Source: JACKFB01 sp041389525
Lineage (GTDB): Bacteria > Myxococcota_A > UBA9042 > PHBI01 > JACKFB01
Assembly: GCA_041389525.1 (NCBI GenBank)
Contig: JAWKRR010000026.1
Span: forward strand, 1-64,000
Reading direction: 5' to 3'
Length of the DNA: 64,000 nucleotides
Shown here: positions 17,111 to 26,100 of the stretch, piece after piece
How positions within the stretch are numbered: position 1 is the stretch's first letter
How the letters are laid out: the number at the start of each line of letters is the position of its first letter
Translations under genes and position numbers: made by a program
Notes under the pieces: generated by a model
Database searches by the model: none
What the model was told of the DNA's origin: nothing
What the model saw: the letters and a program-made list of their open reading frames with translations, nothing else

Positions 17111-18250
17111 ATGCGTTTTGCCCTCGACGACGAGCAGGTCGCGCTTCAACGCACAGCCCGCCGGGTGCTGGACCGGTGGTCGCCGCCCGACGCGGTGCGC
17201 GCCGCCATGGCCACCGAGCGCGGCTACGACCCGGCGCTGTGGCAGCGGCTGGCGGGCGAGCTTGGCGTCACCGCCCTGCTGGTCCCCGACGCGTACGGCG
17301 GCCTCGGCCTGGGCCCCACCTCGCTGGCGCCTCTGATGGAGGAGTTGGGCCGCGCGTTGGCCTGCGCGCCCGTGCTCTCGACCGTCGCGCTGGCCACCAA
17401 CGCGCTGGTGCTCGGCGCCGACAAGGCCCAGAAGCAGCGCTGGCTGCCCAAGATCGCCTCGGGCGAGCTGACCGCGACCGTGGCGTTCGGCCCACCGGCC
17501 GACCCATGCGAGACGGGTCTGTTCGCCTTCGCGCGGCCGAGCGGCGGGTACCGGATCTTGGGCAGCGTCGCGCAGGTCATCGACGGCCACACCGCCGATC
17601 TCCTGATCTTGCCAGCGCGCCTCCCCCGTCCGGGCCTCTCCGTCCTCGCCGTGGTCCCCGGCGACCATCCCGGCATCGTCCGCACGGTCTTGCCGACCAT
17701 GGACCGCACCCGCCGCCTCGCCCGAATCGACCTGTCGACCGAGGCGCCCGTGCTGGTCGACGTCGCGCCGACCGAGCTCCTCGGCACGAAGGGGAACACG
17801 CACAAGCTGCTCTGCCGCGTCCTCGCCCGCGCCGCCGCCGCCCTCGCCTCCGAACAGGTCGGCGTCGCCGAGCGCTGCCTCGACATGTCCGTCGAGTACG
17901 CCAAGACCCGCGTCCAGTTCGGCCGCCCCATCGGCAGCTTCCAGGCCATCAAGCACCGCTGCGCCGACATGCTGGTCGACGTCGAGTCCGCGAGGGCCGC
18001 CAGCTGGTACGCCGCCTGGGCTACCGAGTTCGCCCCCGACGAGGCCGCCGCCGCCGCCTCCCTCGCCAAAGCCTGGTGCAGCGAGGCGAGCTACCGCGCC
18101 GCCGCCGAGTGCATCCAGGTCCACGGCGGCATCGGCTTCACCTGGGAACACGACGCCCACATCGCCTTCAAGCGCGCCCGCGCCTCCGAGGCCCTGCTCG
18201 GCACCCCCACCGCCCATCGCGAGCTCATCGCCGCGGAGATCGGCCTGTGA
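17111..18250 (+). CDS. Acyl-CoA dehydrogenase family protein
   Basis: FAD-dependent alpha,beta-dehydrogenation of an acyl-CoA is the family reaction; 379 aa. The N-terminal helical domain contains LGVTALLVPDAYGGLGLG, the C-terminal domain YAKTRVQFGRPIGSFQAIKHRCADM and VHGGIGFTWEHDAHIAFKRA. It resembles the short subunits of FadE-type heteromeric dehydrogenases acting on bulky CoA esters such as steroid intermediates. AGGAAA precedes the ATG. The next gene's GTG overlaps this stop (GTGA). It lies upstream of the operator at 19332, so its control may differ from the steroid operon. Exact substrate unknown. Confidence 0.9.
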   Translation: MRFALDDEQVALQRTARRVLDRWSPPDAVRAAMATERGYDPALWQRLAGELGVTALLVPDAYGGLGLGPTSLAPLMEELGRALACAPVLSTVALATNALVLGADKAQKQRWLPKIASGELTATVAFGPPADPCETGLFAFARPSGGYRILGSVAQVIDGHTADLLILPARLPRPGLSVLAVVPGDHPGIVRTVLPTMDRTRRLARIDLSTEAPVLVDVAPTELLGTKGNTHKLLCRVLARAAAALASEQVGVAERCLDMSVEYAKTRVQFGRPIGSFQAIKHRCADMLVDVESARAASWYAAWATEFAPDEAAAAASLAKAWCSEASYRAAAECIQVHGGIGFTWEHDAHIAFKRARASEALLGTPTAHRELIAAEIGL

Positions 18251-19308
18251 CCACCCCCGCAAATCCCCCGACACGACCTGCCGAAAAGCCGGTCGGCGTC
18301 CCCGTCACAAACCGCCAGATCATCCTGCGCAGACGCCCGGTGGGCCTCCCCCGCCACGACGACTTCGAGCTGGTCGAGCGCGGCATCGAGGACCTCTCGC
18401 TCGGCGAAGTCCGCGTCCGCGCGCGCTACATCTCGCTCGATCCCGCCATGCGCGGCTGGATGAACGCGCGCCGCTCGTACATCCGCCCGGTGGAGATCGG
18501 CTCGGTGATGCGCGCCGCCGCCATCGGCCAGGTCGTGCTGTCGCGGCACCACCACTTCGCCATCGGAGACACCGTCATCGGCATGCTCGGCGTCCAAGAG
18601 CTCGGCGTGGCCGCGGGCGACCAGCTGCTCAAGGTCGACCCTGCGACCGCGCCGCTGCCGACGCTGCTCGGCGCCCTCGGCGGCAACGGCCTCACCGCCT
18701 ACTTCGGCCTCCTCGACGTCGGCGCCCCCGAGCCCGGCGAGACCGTCCTCGTCTCGGCGGCCGCGGGCGGCGTGGGCTCCGTGGTGGGCCAGATCGCCCG
18801 CATCGTCGGCTGCCGCGTCGTCGGGATCGCCGGCGGCGCCTCGAAGTGCCGCCACCTCGTGGAAGACCTCGGGTTCGACGCCGCCATCGACTACAAGGCC
18901 CCCAAAGGCGGCGACCTCCGCAAAGCCATCGAGGACGCCTGCCCCGACGGCATCCACGTCTACTTCGACAACGTCGGCGGCGAGATCCTCGACGCCGCGT
19001 TGGGCCAGCTCGCTGTCGGCGCCCGGGTCGTCATCTGCGGCGCCATCTCGCAGTACAACGTCGAGGGCCGCATCGCCGGCCCGTCGAACTACCTGAATCT
19101 CATCGTGAAACGCGCGCGGATGGAGGGCTTCCTCACCTTCGACTACCAAGACCGGTACGCCGAAGGCTCCGCCCAGTTGGCCGCCTGGCTCGCCGAGGGC
19201 CGCCTCGTCACGCGCGAGCACATCGTCATCGGCATCGAGCGCTTCCACGACGCGCTCATGCTGCTCTTCAACGGGGACAAGCTCGGCAAGCTGGCCCTCG
19301 AGGTCTGA
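18247..19308 (+). CDS. NADP-dependent medium-chain oxidoreductase (CurA/leukotriene reductase type)
   Basis: 353 aa zinc-free medium-chain dehydrogenase/reductase. Typical of 2-alkenal or enone reductases: RYISLDPAMRGWM near residue 60, the coenzyme loop VLVSAAAGGVGSVVGQIA, and DVYFDNVGG-like DGIHVYFDNVGGEILD. Members reduce carbon-carbon double bonds next to a carbonyl using NADPH. GTG 18247 overlaps the stop of the acyl-CoA dehydrogenase (GTGA), so the two are coupled. The N-terminal ~25 residues are Pro-rich and extra compared with the family. Substrate in this context unknown; reduction of an unsaturated ketone or CoA ester is plausible. Confidence 0.9.
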   Translation: MTTPANPPTRPAEKPVGVPVTNRQIILRRRPVGLPRHDDFELVERGIEDLSLGEVRVRARYISLDPAMRGWMNARRSYIRPVEIGSVMRAAAIGQVVLSRHHHFAIGDTVIGMLGVQELGVAAGDQLLKVDPATAPLPTLLGALGGNGLTAYFGLLDVGAPEPGETVLVSAAAGGVGSVVGQIARIVGCRVVGIAGGASKCRHLVEDLGFDAAIDYKAPKGGDLRKAIEDACPDGIHVYFDNVGGEILDAALGQLAVGARVVICGAISQYNVEGRIAGPSNYLNLIVKRARMEGFLTFDYQDRYAEGSAQLAAWLAEGRLVTREHIVIGIERFHDALMLLFNGDKLGKLALEV

Positions 19309-19331
19309 GCTTGGCGGCCAGGGCGGGCGAC

Positions 19332-19345
19332 TAGAACACGTTTCA
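19332..19345. promoter_or_regulatory. KstR-like operator before fadE30 operon
   Basis: TAGAACACGTTTCA fits the pattern TNNAACNNGTTNNA that I recall for KstR-type TetR repressors of steroid catabolism. It lies 30 bp before the fadE30 ATG, and its AACACGTTTCACTC core is shared exactly with the site at 30659. Which regulator binds it is unknown. Confidence 0.6.
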
Positions 19346-19375
19346 CTCGCCGCGTGAATCGAGTAGGCTGCGCCG

Positions 19376-20575
19376 ATGGATTTGCGATTCTCCAAAGCGG
19401 ACGAGGCCTTCCGCGCCGAGGTCCGCGACTGGCTCGAGGCCGCGCTGGTCGGCGAGTTCGCCGTCGTGCGCGGACGCGGCGGCCCGGGCGACGAGGAGGC
19501 CGTCCACGACGAGCGCCTCGCCTGGGAGCGCCACCTCGGCACGGCGGGCTGGATCGGCCTCGGCTGGCCCAAAGTCTACGGCGGTCGCGAAGAGTCCCTG
19601 GTCCGCCAGGTCATCTTCAACGAGGAGTACGCCCGCGCCCGCGCCCCGGGCCGCCTGGGCCACATCGGCGAGACACTGCTGGGCCCGACCCTCATCGCCT
19701 TCGGTAGCGACGAGCAAAAATCACGGTTCTTGCCCCCGATCCTGCGCGGCGAAGAGCTGTGGTGTCAGGGCTACTCCGAGCCCAACGCCGGCAGCGACCT
19801 CGCCAACGTCCGCACCACCGCGGTGCGCGACGGCGACGCCTGGGTGCTCGAGGGCCAGAAGACCTGGACCTCCGGCGCCCACTGGTCGGACTGGTGCTTC
19901 GTGCTCTGCCGCACCGACCCCAACGTCCCGCGCCACAAGGGCCTGAGCTACCTGCTGGTCCCGATGCGCCAGCCCGAGATCACCGTGCGGCCCATCGTCC
20001 AGATGACCGGCACCAGCGAGTTCAACGAGGTCTTCTTCGACGGCGCGCGCACCGACGCGGCGAACGTGGTCGGCGGCGTCGGCGAGGGCTGGCGCGTGGC
20101 CATGGGCACCCTGGCTTTCGAGCGCGGGGCCTCGACCCTGGGCCAGCAGCTCGCCTTTCAGCACGAGCTGGACGCCATCATCGCCGCGGCCAAGGAAAAT
20201 GGGGCCGCCCGAGATCCTGTCATCCGCCAGCGCATCGCCCACGCCTGGTCCGGCCTGCGCGTGATGCGCCTTCAGGCCCTGCGGATGATGAGCTCGAGTG
20301 CGGAGCAGCCGCGCGAGGCCTTCGTCACCAAGCTCTTCTGGGCGACCTGGCACCGCGACCTCGGCAAGCTCGCCATGGACGTGCTGGGTCCTGACGCCGA
20401 GGTCGCCGAGGGTCCAGGCGAGGGCGAGCTGACCGCGCTCCAGCGCCTCTTCCTCTTCTCGCGGTCGGACACCATCTACGCCGGCTCCAACGAGATCCAA
20501 CGCAACATCATCGGCGAGCGCGCCCTGGGGCTGCCCAAAGAGCCCCGCCCCGCCGACCCAAGAGGCCAGCCATGA
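19376..20575 (+). CDS. fadE30: Acyl-CoA dehydrogenase, FadE30-like (steroid ring C/D catabolism)
   Basis: 399 aa acyl-CoA dehydrogenase. Shares with my memory of mycobacterial FadE30 the stretches GEFAxxxGxGGPG, LLGPTLIAFG, ELWCQGYSEPxAGSDLA, GTxEFNEVFFDxARTDA, FERGxSTLGQQ and DTIYxGSNEIQRNII. FadE30 performs an early dehydrogenation of the CoA thioester derived from HIP, the indanedione propionate left after steroid rings A and B are removed. First gene after the operator at 19332; its TGA overlaps the ATG of the ipdF-like gene, the same pair as in Mycobacterium (Rv3560c-Rv3559c). N-terminal ACAD domain, beta-barrel middle and FAD-binding C-terminal domain are all complete. Confidence 0.9.
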   Translation: MDLRFSKADEAFRAEVRDWLEAALVGEFAVVRGRGGPGDEEAVHDERLAWERHLGTAGWIGLGWPKVYGGREESLVRQVIFNEEYARARAPGRLGHIGETLLGPTLIAFGSDEQKSRFLPPILRGEELWCQGYSEPNAGSDLANVRTTAVRDGDAWVLEGQKTWTSGAHWSDWCFVLCRTDPNVPRHKGLSYLLVPMRQPEITVRPIVQMTGTSEFNEVFFDGARTDAANVVGGVGEGWRVAMGTLAFERGASTLGQQLAFQHELDAIIAAAKENGAARDPVIRQRIAHAWSGLRVMRLQALRMMSSSAEQPREAFVTKLFWATWHRDLGKLAMDVLGPDAEVAEGPGEGELTALQRLFLFSRSDTIYAGSNEIQRNIIGERALGLPKEPRPADPRGQP

Positions 20576-21357
20576 GCACGCAAAACACCGCCCCGCCCTA
20601 CCCCGAGCCCCGCGGCCTCCTGCGCGGAAAGCGCGTCGTCGTCACGGCGGCGGCCGGCGGCGGCATCGGCTTTTCGGTCGCCAAACGCTGCGTCGAAGAG
20701 GGCGCGACCGTGATCATCAGCGACATTCACGAGCGGCGTCTCGGTGAGGCCGCGGATGCGTTGGAGGCGATCTCGGGCGGGCGTCCTCTGACCGTCCGCT
20801 GCGACGTGACGAAGCAGGACGAGGTCGACGCGCTCTTTGAGGCCGCCGAACAGGCAGGCGGCGTCGACGTGTTGATGAACAACGCGGGCCTCGGCGGGAC
20901 GGCGACGCTGGCCGAGATGGAAGACGAGCAGTGGCACCGGGTCATCGACGTGAGCCTGACCGGCACGATGCGCTGCATGCGGGCGGCCCTGCGGCTGATG
21001 CTGCCGCGGCGGGCGGGCGTCATCGTGAACAACGCGTCGGTCTTGGGCTGGCGCGCGCAGGCGGGGCAGTCGCACTACGCGGCGGCCAAGGCTGGCGTGA
21101 TGGCGCTGACGCGCTGCGCCGCAGTCGAGGCGGCTGAGGCCGGCGTGCGCATCAACGCGGTCGCGCCGAGCTTGGCGATGCACCCCTTCCTCGAGAAGGT
21201 CACCAGCGCCGAGCTTCTGGCGGAGCTGACCGCCCGCGAAGCCTTCGGGCGCGCGGCCGAGCCCTGGGAGGTCGCCAACGTCATGCTGTTTCTGGCCAGC
21301 GACCTGTCGAGCTACCTCACCGGCGAGGTGATCTCGGTGTCTAGCCAGCGCGCGTAG
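20572..21357 (+). CDS. ipdF: Short-chain dehydrogenase, IpdF-like
   Basis: 261 aa NAD(P)-dependent SDR. Cofactor loop is VTAAAGGGIG, an unusual variant of TGxxxGxG also found in IpdF; NNAG follows, and the catalytic Ser-Tyr-Lys set is in NNASVLGWRA..SHYAAAKAG. The segment from GVIVNNASVLGWRAQ through LTRCxAxEAAExGVRINAVxPS, and SDxSSYLTGEVISVS at the end, match mycobacterial IpdF (Rv3559c) as I remember it. IpdF interconverts the 5-oxo and 5-hydroxy groups of the HIP-CoA series. ATG overlaps the FadE30 stop. The intact catalytic residues support activity. Confidence 0.88.
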   Translation: MSTQNTAPPYPEPRGLLRGKRVVVTAAAGGGIGFSVAKRCVEEGATVIISDIHERRLGEAADALEAISGGRPLTVRCDVTKQDEVDALFEAAEQAGGVDVLMNNAGLGGTATLAEMEDEQWHRVIDVSLTGTMRCMRAALRLMLPRRAGVIVNNASVLGWRAQAGQSHYAAAKAGVMALTRCAAVEAAEAGVRINAVAPSLAMHPFLEKVTSAELLAELTAREAFGRAAEPWEVANVMLFLASDLSSYLTGEVISVSSQRA

Positions 21358-21366
21358 GGGGTTTTC

Positions 21367-21822
21367 GTGGTCGACCGCACAGCCGAAGGCGCCACCGGCG
21401 TCCCCTTCGAGATGGACATCGAGCGGGGCAAGGTCCGCGAGTTCGCGCGGGCCGTCGGGACGACGCACCCCGCCTTCCACGAGGGCGAAAACCCCGTGGC
21501 GCCGCCTACGTTTTTGACGACCCAGTTCTTCTGGGAGGCGGCCGTCGCGGGCTCGAACCCGTGGGACAAGGTCGCCATGAGCCAGGAGCGCGGGATGCAC
21601 GCCGAGCAGGAGTACATCTTCCACGGGCCGCCGCCGCGCGCGGGCGACCGGCTGGTGTGCAGCTCGCGCATCGAGCGCATCTACGACAAGGACGGCCGCA
21701 AGGGCGGGACGCTGACCTTCGCGGTCATGGTCACCGAGTTCCGGGACGCGGCGGGCAAGCTGGTGGCGGAGGCGCGGCTGACCGGCGTCGAGACGTCGAA
21801 GCCGCCGGAGGAGGCCGCGTGA
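21367..21822 (+). CDS. MaoC-like hydratase subunit lacking the catalytic motif
   Basis: 151 aa hot-dog fold protein of the MaoC N-terminal (FAS1-type dehydratase) kind: FEMDIERGKVREFARAVGTTHPAFHEGENPVAPPTF, then HAEQEYIFHGPPPRAGD. It lacks the Asp-x-Asn-x-x-His signature of active R-hydratases, which its neighbour has, so the two probably form a heteromer, as ChsH1-ChsH2 do in cholesterol side-chain breakdown. GTG 21367 follows AGGGGG. Its stop overlaps the partner's GTG. Likely hydrates an enoyl-CoA in the same steroid-related pathway, but substrate is inferred from context. Confidence 0.82.
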   Translation: MVDRTAEGATGVPFEMDIERGKVREFARAVGTTHPAFHEGENPVAPPTFLTTQFFWEAAVAGSNPWDKVAMSQERGMHAEQEYIFHGPPPRAGDRLVCSSRIERIYDKDGRKGGTLTFAVMVTEFRDAAGKLVAEARLTGVETSKPPEEAA

Positions 21823-22244
21823 GCACGCCTGAGACCACCGCTCCGAGCTGGGAAGCGCTGACCGTCGGCGCGGGCCCTGAGCCCATGACCGTCGGCCCCA
21901 TCACGCGCACCGACTTCGTCCGCTACCAGGGCGCGTCGGGCGACATGAACCCGGTGCACCACGACGAGCCCTTCGCCAAGGCGGCCGGCTTCCCGGCGCC
22001 GCTGGGCGTGGGGATGTGGCCCGCGGGAACGCTCAGCGCGTGGGCGGCCGCCTGGGTCGGCCCCGAGCGCGTGCGGCGGGTGCGGATCCGCTGGCAGAAC
22101 CCGGTGTTTCCGGGCGAAGTGCTGACGATGAGCGCGGCCGTGGCCTCGCGCGACGAGACCGCGCGCACCGTCGAGCTCGAGCTCACCTGCACCCGCCAAG
22201 ACGGCGCCGTCACCGTCCGCGCCTGGCTCACAGCCCAGCTCTGA
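21819..22244 (+). CDS. MaoC-like enoyl-CoA hydratase, catalytic subunit
   Basis: 141 aa hot-dog fold protein. GDMNPVHHDEPFAKAAGFPAPLGVG is the R-specific hydratase signature with catalytic Asp and His. GTG overlaps the stop of the previous MaoC-like gene (GTGA). Together they make the two half-barrels of a heteromeric hydratase, a form used for bulky CoA esters. Last gene of the operon starting with fadE30. Acts in the cytosol on a 2-enoyl-CoA; the steroid link is by context. Confidence 0.87.
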   Translation: MSTPETTAPSWEALTVGAGPEPMTVGPITRTDFVRYQGASGDMNPVHHDEPFAKAAGFPAPLGVGMWPAGTLSAWAAAWVGPERVRRVRIRWQNPVFPGEVLTMSAAVASRDETARTVELELTCTRQDGAVTVRAWLTAQL

Positions 22245-22282
22245 CGGGCCTCCGGAGCCCGCGCCGGTGTATCGCCGGGGCG

Positions 22283-22303
22283 CCGCTTACGTTTCTTAAG
22301 CGG
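22283..22303. repeat. Small stem-loop before the first MscS gene
   Basis: CCGCTTA, 7-nt loop, TAAGCGG. It lies 39 bp after the MaoC stop and 19 bp before the MscS ATG. Either a weak terminator for the upstream operon or a regulatory site; no T-run follows. Confidence 0.3.
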
Positions 22304-22322
22304 AACCGATGCGGAGGTATCC

Positions 22323-23183
22323 ATGGACAAGTTCGTCGGGCGACTCGAGCAGCTATTTTCCCCCGCGACGCTCGCCGACAAGCTCTTCGGGCAAATCCTC
22401 CCCGACGTGCTCATGGCGCTCATCACGTTTGGCCTGTTCTACCTAGCCTGGCGCGTCATCGGCCGCGGGATCGACGCGCTGCTCGGTCGCAGCCACCTCG
22501 ACGACACCGCGCGCGCCTTCATCCTCACGCTCTTGAAGTACGCGCTCCTCGCTATCGGGGTGGTCGCCGCCCTCGGCCAAGTCGGCGTCGACACCACCTC
22601 GCTGCTCACCAGCCTCGGCGTCGCCGGCCTCACCCTCGGGTTCGCCGCCAAAGACGCCCTGTCCAACATCATCAGCGGCATCTTCATCTTCTGGGACCGG
22701 CCCTTCGTCATCGGGGACCTCATCGAGATCAACGGCCGCTACGGCCGGGTGACCGCGATCACCATGCGCTCCACGCGGGTGGTCACCGTGGACGGCAAGA
22801 TGCTGGCGATCCCGAACTCGGAGTGCGCCAACTCGACGGTCGCGTCGTACACGAACTTCCCGCACCTGCGGCTCGACATCGACATCACCATCGGGGTCGG
22901 CGAGGACATCGACCGGGTCCGCGGGCTGCTGCTGGGCATCGTCGCGGGAGACGACCGCTTCATGCCGGCGCCCCCGCCGGTCGTCGTGGTGACCGCGCTC
23001 AACGACTACAACGTGGCCATCCAGTTGCGCGCGTGGATCCTCGACGAGCGCGCCCACGTCGAGATGCGCACGTGGCTGCGCGAGGCCGCGTTCAAGCTGC
23101 TGACGCGGGAGGGGGTGGACCTGCCCTTTGAGACCATCGTCGTGCGCTCGAGCGCGTCGCAGTCGGGTGCTGAGGCCGCATGA
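22323..23183 (+). CDS. MscS-family mechanosensitive channel
   Basis: 286 aa inner-membrane channel subunit. Three hydrophobic helices are visible: about 28-48 (LPDVLMALITFGLFYLAWRVI), 68-88, and the pore helix LLTSLGVAGLTLGFAAKDALSNIISGIFIF, with the Gly/Ala pattern of MscS TM3. The beta domain begins with DRPFVIGDLIEINGRYGRV. It should form a heptamer releasing solutes under membrane tension. GGAGG lies upstream of the ATG. Its TGA overlaps the ATG of the large ATPase gene, so the two are coupled; a second MscS gene follows. Confidence 0.93.
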   Translation: MDKFVGRLEQLFSPATLADKLFGQILPDVLMALITFGLFYLAWRVIGRGIDALLGRSHLDDTARAFILTLLKYALLAIGVVAALGQVGVDTTSLLTSLGVAGLTLGFAAKDALSNIISGIFIFWDRPFVIGDLIEINGRYGRVTAITMRSTRVVTVDGKMLAIPNSECANSTVASYTNFPHLRLDIDITIGVGEDIDRVRGLLLGIVAGDDRFMPAPPPVVVVTALNDYNVAIQLRAWILDERAHVEMRTWLREAAFKLLTREGVDLPFETIVVRSSASQSGAEAA

Positions 23184-26100
23184 CCGAGCGGCTCCGCCGG
23201 ATCTTGGGCCTCGGGGCGGCGCTGGCGTTGTTCAGCGCGGCCTGCCCGTCTGTCGCGTATGCGGACTCGGAGGTCGACGCAGACGTCGAGCAGTCACGGG
23301 ACGCCGACGCGGGCGCGGACGACTCGGGCCGCGCCGCGGAGGCGGACATAGGCCCCGATTCGCTCGACGCCATCGAGGTAATTGAGGATTCCGAGCTGCT
23401 CGACGCGCCGCCGCCCGAGGTCGAAACCGAGGCTCCCAACGCTGCGCCCTCGCTGGCCCCGGCGCGAATGCCGCTGCCCGAGGTCGCCGAGCTCCAGGCC
23501 GTGGTCGACGCGCTGACCCAACTCCTCGCCGGTCGCCTGCCGCCCGAGTTCGACGCGCACCGGCTCTTCGACGTGGACCCGACCATCGAGGCCGCCGTCG
23601 GCGTGCGCCGTGTGGCGCTGCGTGCCTCCATCCTGCTCGCGCAGACCGAGCTCGACGAGGCGCCGCCCACGCCGAGCGACCGCGCGCCCCGCCTCCGCCT
23701 GCTCATGGCGCGCGACGGCCTCCGCTTGGAGTTCCTCGCGCGACCGCTGGCCGAGCGCAAGCAGGCGATGGCGGCCCACGAGAAGCGCCAGGCCATCGCC
23801 GCGGAGCAGGCCAGCGCCACCGAGGCGGCCCGCGACGCCAGCGCGATGGCGGAGAGTGCTGAAGCCGGCAAGCGCACGGCCCTGGCGGAGGTGGCCCTGG
23901 CGGGGGGCGGCGTCCTCGAGCAGTTCGCCATGGAGCGCGTGAGGGTGGAAGGCATCCGCGCCGCCATCGCCCGCACTCGCAGCGACCTCGCGCAGCAGCA
24001 GTCGCGCCACCTGGAGGTCAGCACGCGCCGCCTCGAGATGGCCCACGCGGCCGCCACGCGCCTCGACATGCCGGAGCTCAGCGGCGCCGAGGCCGACGCC
24101 CTGCTCGCCCGACTCGAGGGCGAGCTCGCGCTCGTGCGCCCCGAGCTGAGCCAAGCGCTCGATGATCGCGGCGCCGAGTCCGCCTTCCCCGACTTCACTC
24201 CGACCGTCGACCTCGACGCGCCCGACTCCCTCGCGCACCCGGTCGAACGCGACGCGCTGGTGCGGACCATCAACGCGCTCACCACGGCGCGCGTCGCGGG
24301 CCTCGACTCCGAACGCGAGCTGATCGCCGCCCGCGTTCGCACCCGCACTGAGGAGCTCCGAACCCTACAGGCCCTAGCGTTCCGAGCGCTGCCCCGGCTC
24401 AGCCGCGCCGCCCGCAGCCGCTGGCTCAGCCTGAGCCGCGAGGGCCTCTCGCACGCCAGCGCCGAGACCCGCTTCGTGATCCTCAACGCCCGCGTCTACG
24501 CCAGCGCGCGCTTCGGCCCCACCTGGTCGCCCCGCGCGTGGCTGGCCGCCCGCCTCGAGCAGAGCGCGGCGCGCTGGGCTGCGCTGCAAATCCTGCTCCT
24601 GCTGGCCCTCACCATCTTCGCGTGGCGGCGGCACGCGGCGCTGTCGAAGTGGATCGTCGACTCCGCCGTCGCCCGCGTCCAAGACCACACCCTCACCCCG
24701 ATCGCCCGGCTGTGGGCGCGCCGTCTGGTCCCCGTCCTGTGGGCCCTGGCCCTCGGCGCCGTCGTCTGGCTCGCCGAGTCGCGCCTCGTGGTCATCGACG
24801 CCGCCCCCGAATTCCTAATCGCTGCCACGCTTTTTCGCATCTATGCGTGGTACCGCGTGTTCCTCGCGCTGGCCGAGCTGGTCGTCCTCGGGGTCGGCCG
24901 CGACGCAGGTATCGCCGACGAGACCGACTCGCGCGCCACCATCCGGTGGGTCGCCCGCTACGTCCTCGCCCTGGTCTTCCTGCGCCACGTCATCGCGGCC
25001 GCGATCGGACCCGGGTATCTCTGGCATGCCGTGCCGCTCTTGGGCTGGCTGGGCGCCCTCCCCCTCACCTACCTGCTGCTGCGGCGATGGCGCGGCCCCG
25101 TCACCGAGCGCTACGCCGCCCGTTTCCCCGGCAGCGCCATGGCCGGCTACCTCGAGCGGCGCGCGAATCGACTCGGCGGCGCCTTCCTCGTAGCCGCGGC
25201 CGCCGTCCACCTCGTCGTCGCCGGCACCAGCGCCTGGGTGGCGAGTCTGGCGCTGCGCTTCGACCGCACTCGCCGCACCCTCGCGTTCCTGTTCCGGCGC
25301 CAGATGGAGAAGTCCGCCACGTCGGTCGGGCGCGGGCCGCGCAACATCTCCGAGCTGCCGGCTGACCTGGTGAAGGTCGTCATCGCCGAGCCGCCCGACG
25401 CGCCAGCGCCAGACGCGCCGCTCGAACACGAAGAGGCGATCCTCGAGGCGATCGCGAAGTGGCAGGCGGGCGAGGCCGCGCCGGGAGTCGCGCTGGTGGG
25501 CGAGCGCGGCGCCGGCAAGACCACCTGGCTCAACCGCATCGCCTCGGTGGCCGCCACGACACCCGACACCGAGATCACCTACGCGCTGATGGAGCAATCC
25601 CTCCACACCGCCGAGGCGGTCTGCCACGCCCTCGCCGAGGCGCTCGGCATCACCTGCGAGCCCACCCCCGACGCCCTGGTCGAGGCGCTCGAGACCGGCC
25701 CCCGCCGCATCGTCCTGCTCGACCACTGCCAGAACTTCATCCTGCGCGCGATGAACGGCACCCACGGCTTCGACGCCCTCGGCGACATCGTCCGGCGCAC
25801 CAGCCCGAACGTCTTCTGGGTGTGTAGTTTCTCGCGCTACATGTGGTCCTTCCTGCTCTTCTCGACCCGCGGGCAGGACGTCTTCCGCACGGTGATCCGC
25901 CTGAGCCGCTGGTCCGAAGAGGACATCGGCGCCCTCATCGACGCGCGCATGTCCGCCGCGGGCTGGACGGCCGTGTGGGACGACCTGCTGCCGCCGCGCG
26001 TGGCGTCCGCCGACCGCGACTTCGAACGCACCCGTATGCGCGAGCGCTACCTGCGCCTGCTCTGGGACTACTCCGACGGCAACCCGCGCGCCGCCCTCCA

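Noticed and set aside
17176..18246. N-terminal extension of the medium-chain oxidoreductase frame
   Set aside because: Arg-rich shadow of the acyl-CoA dehydrogenase; the GTG at 18247 overlapping the previous stop is the sensible start.
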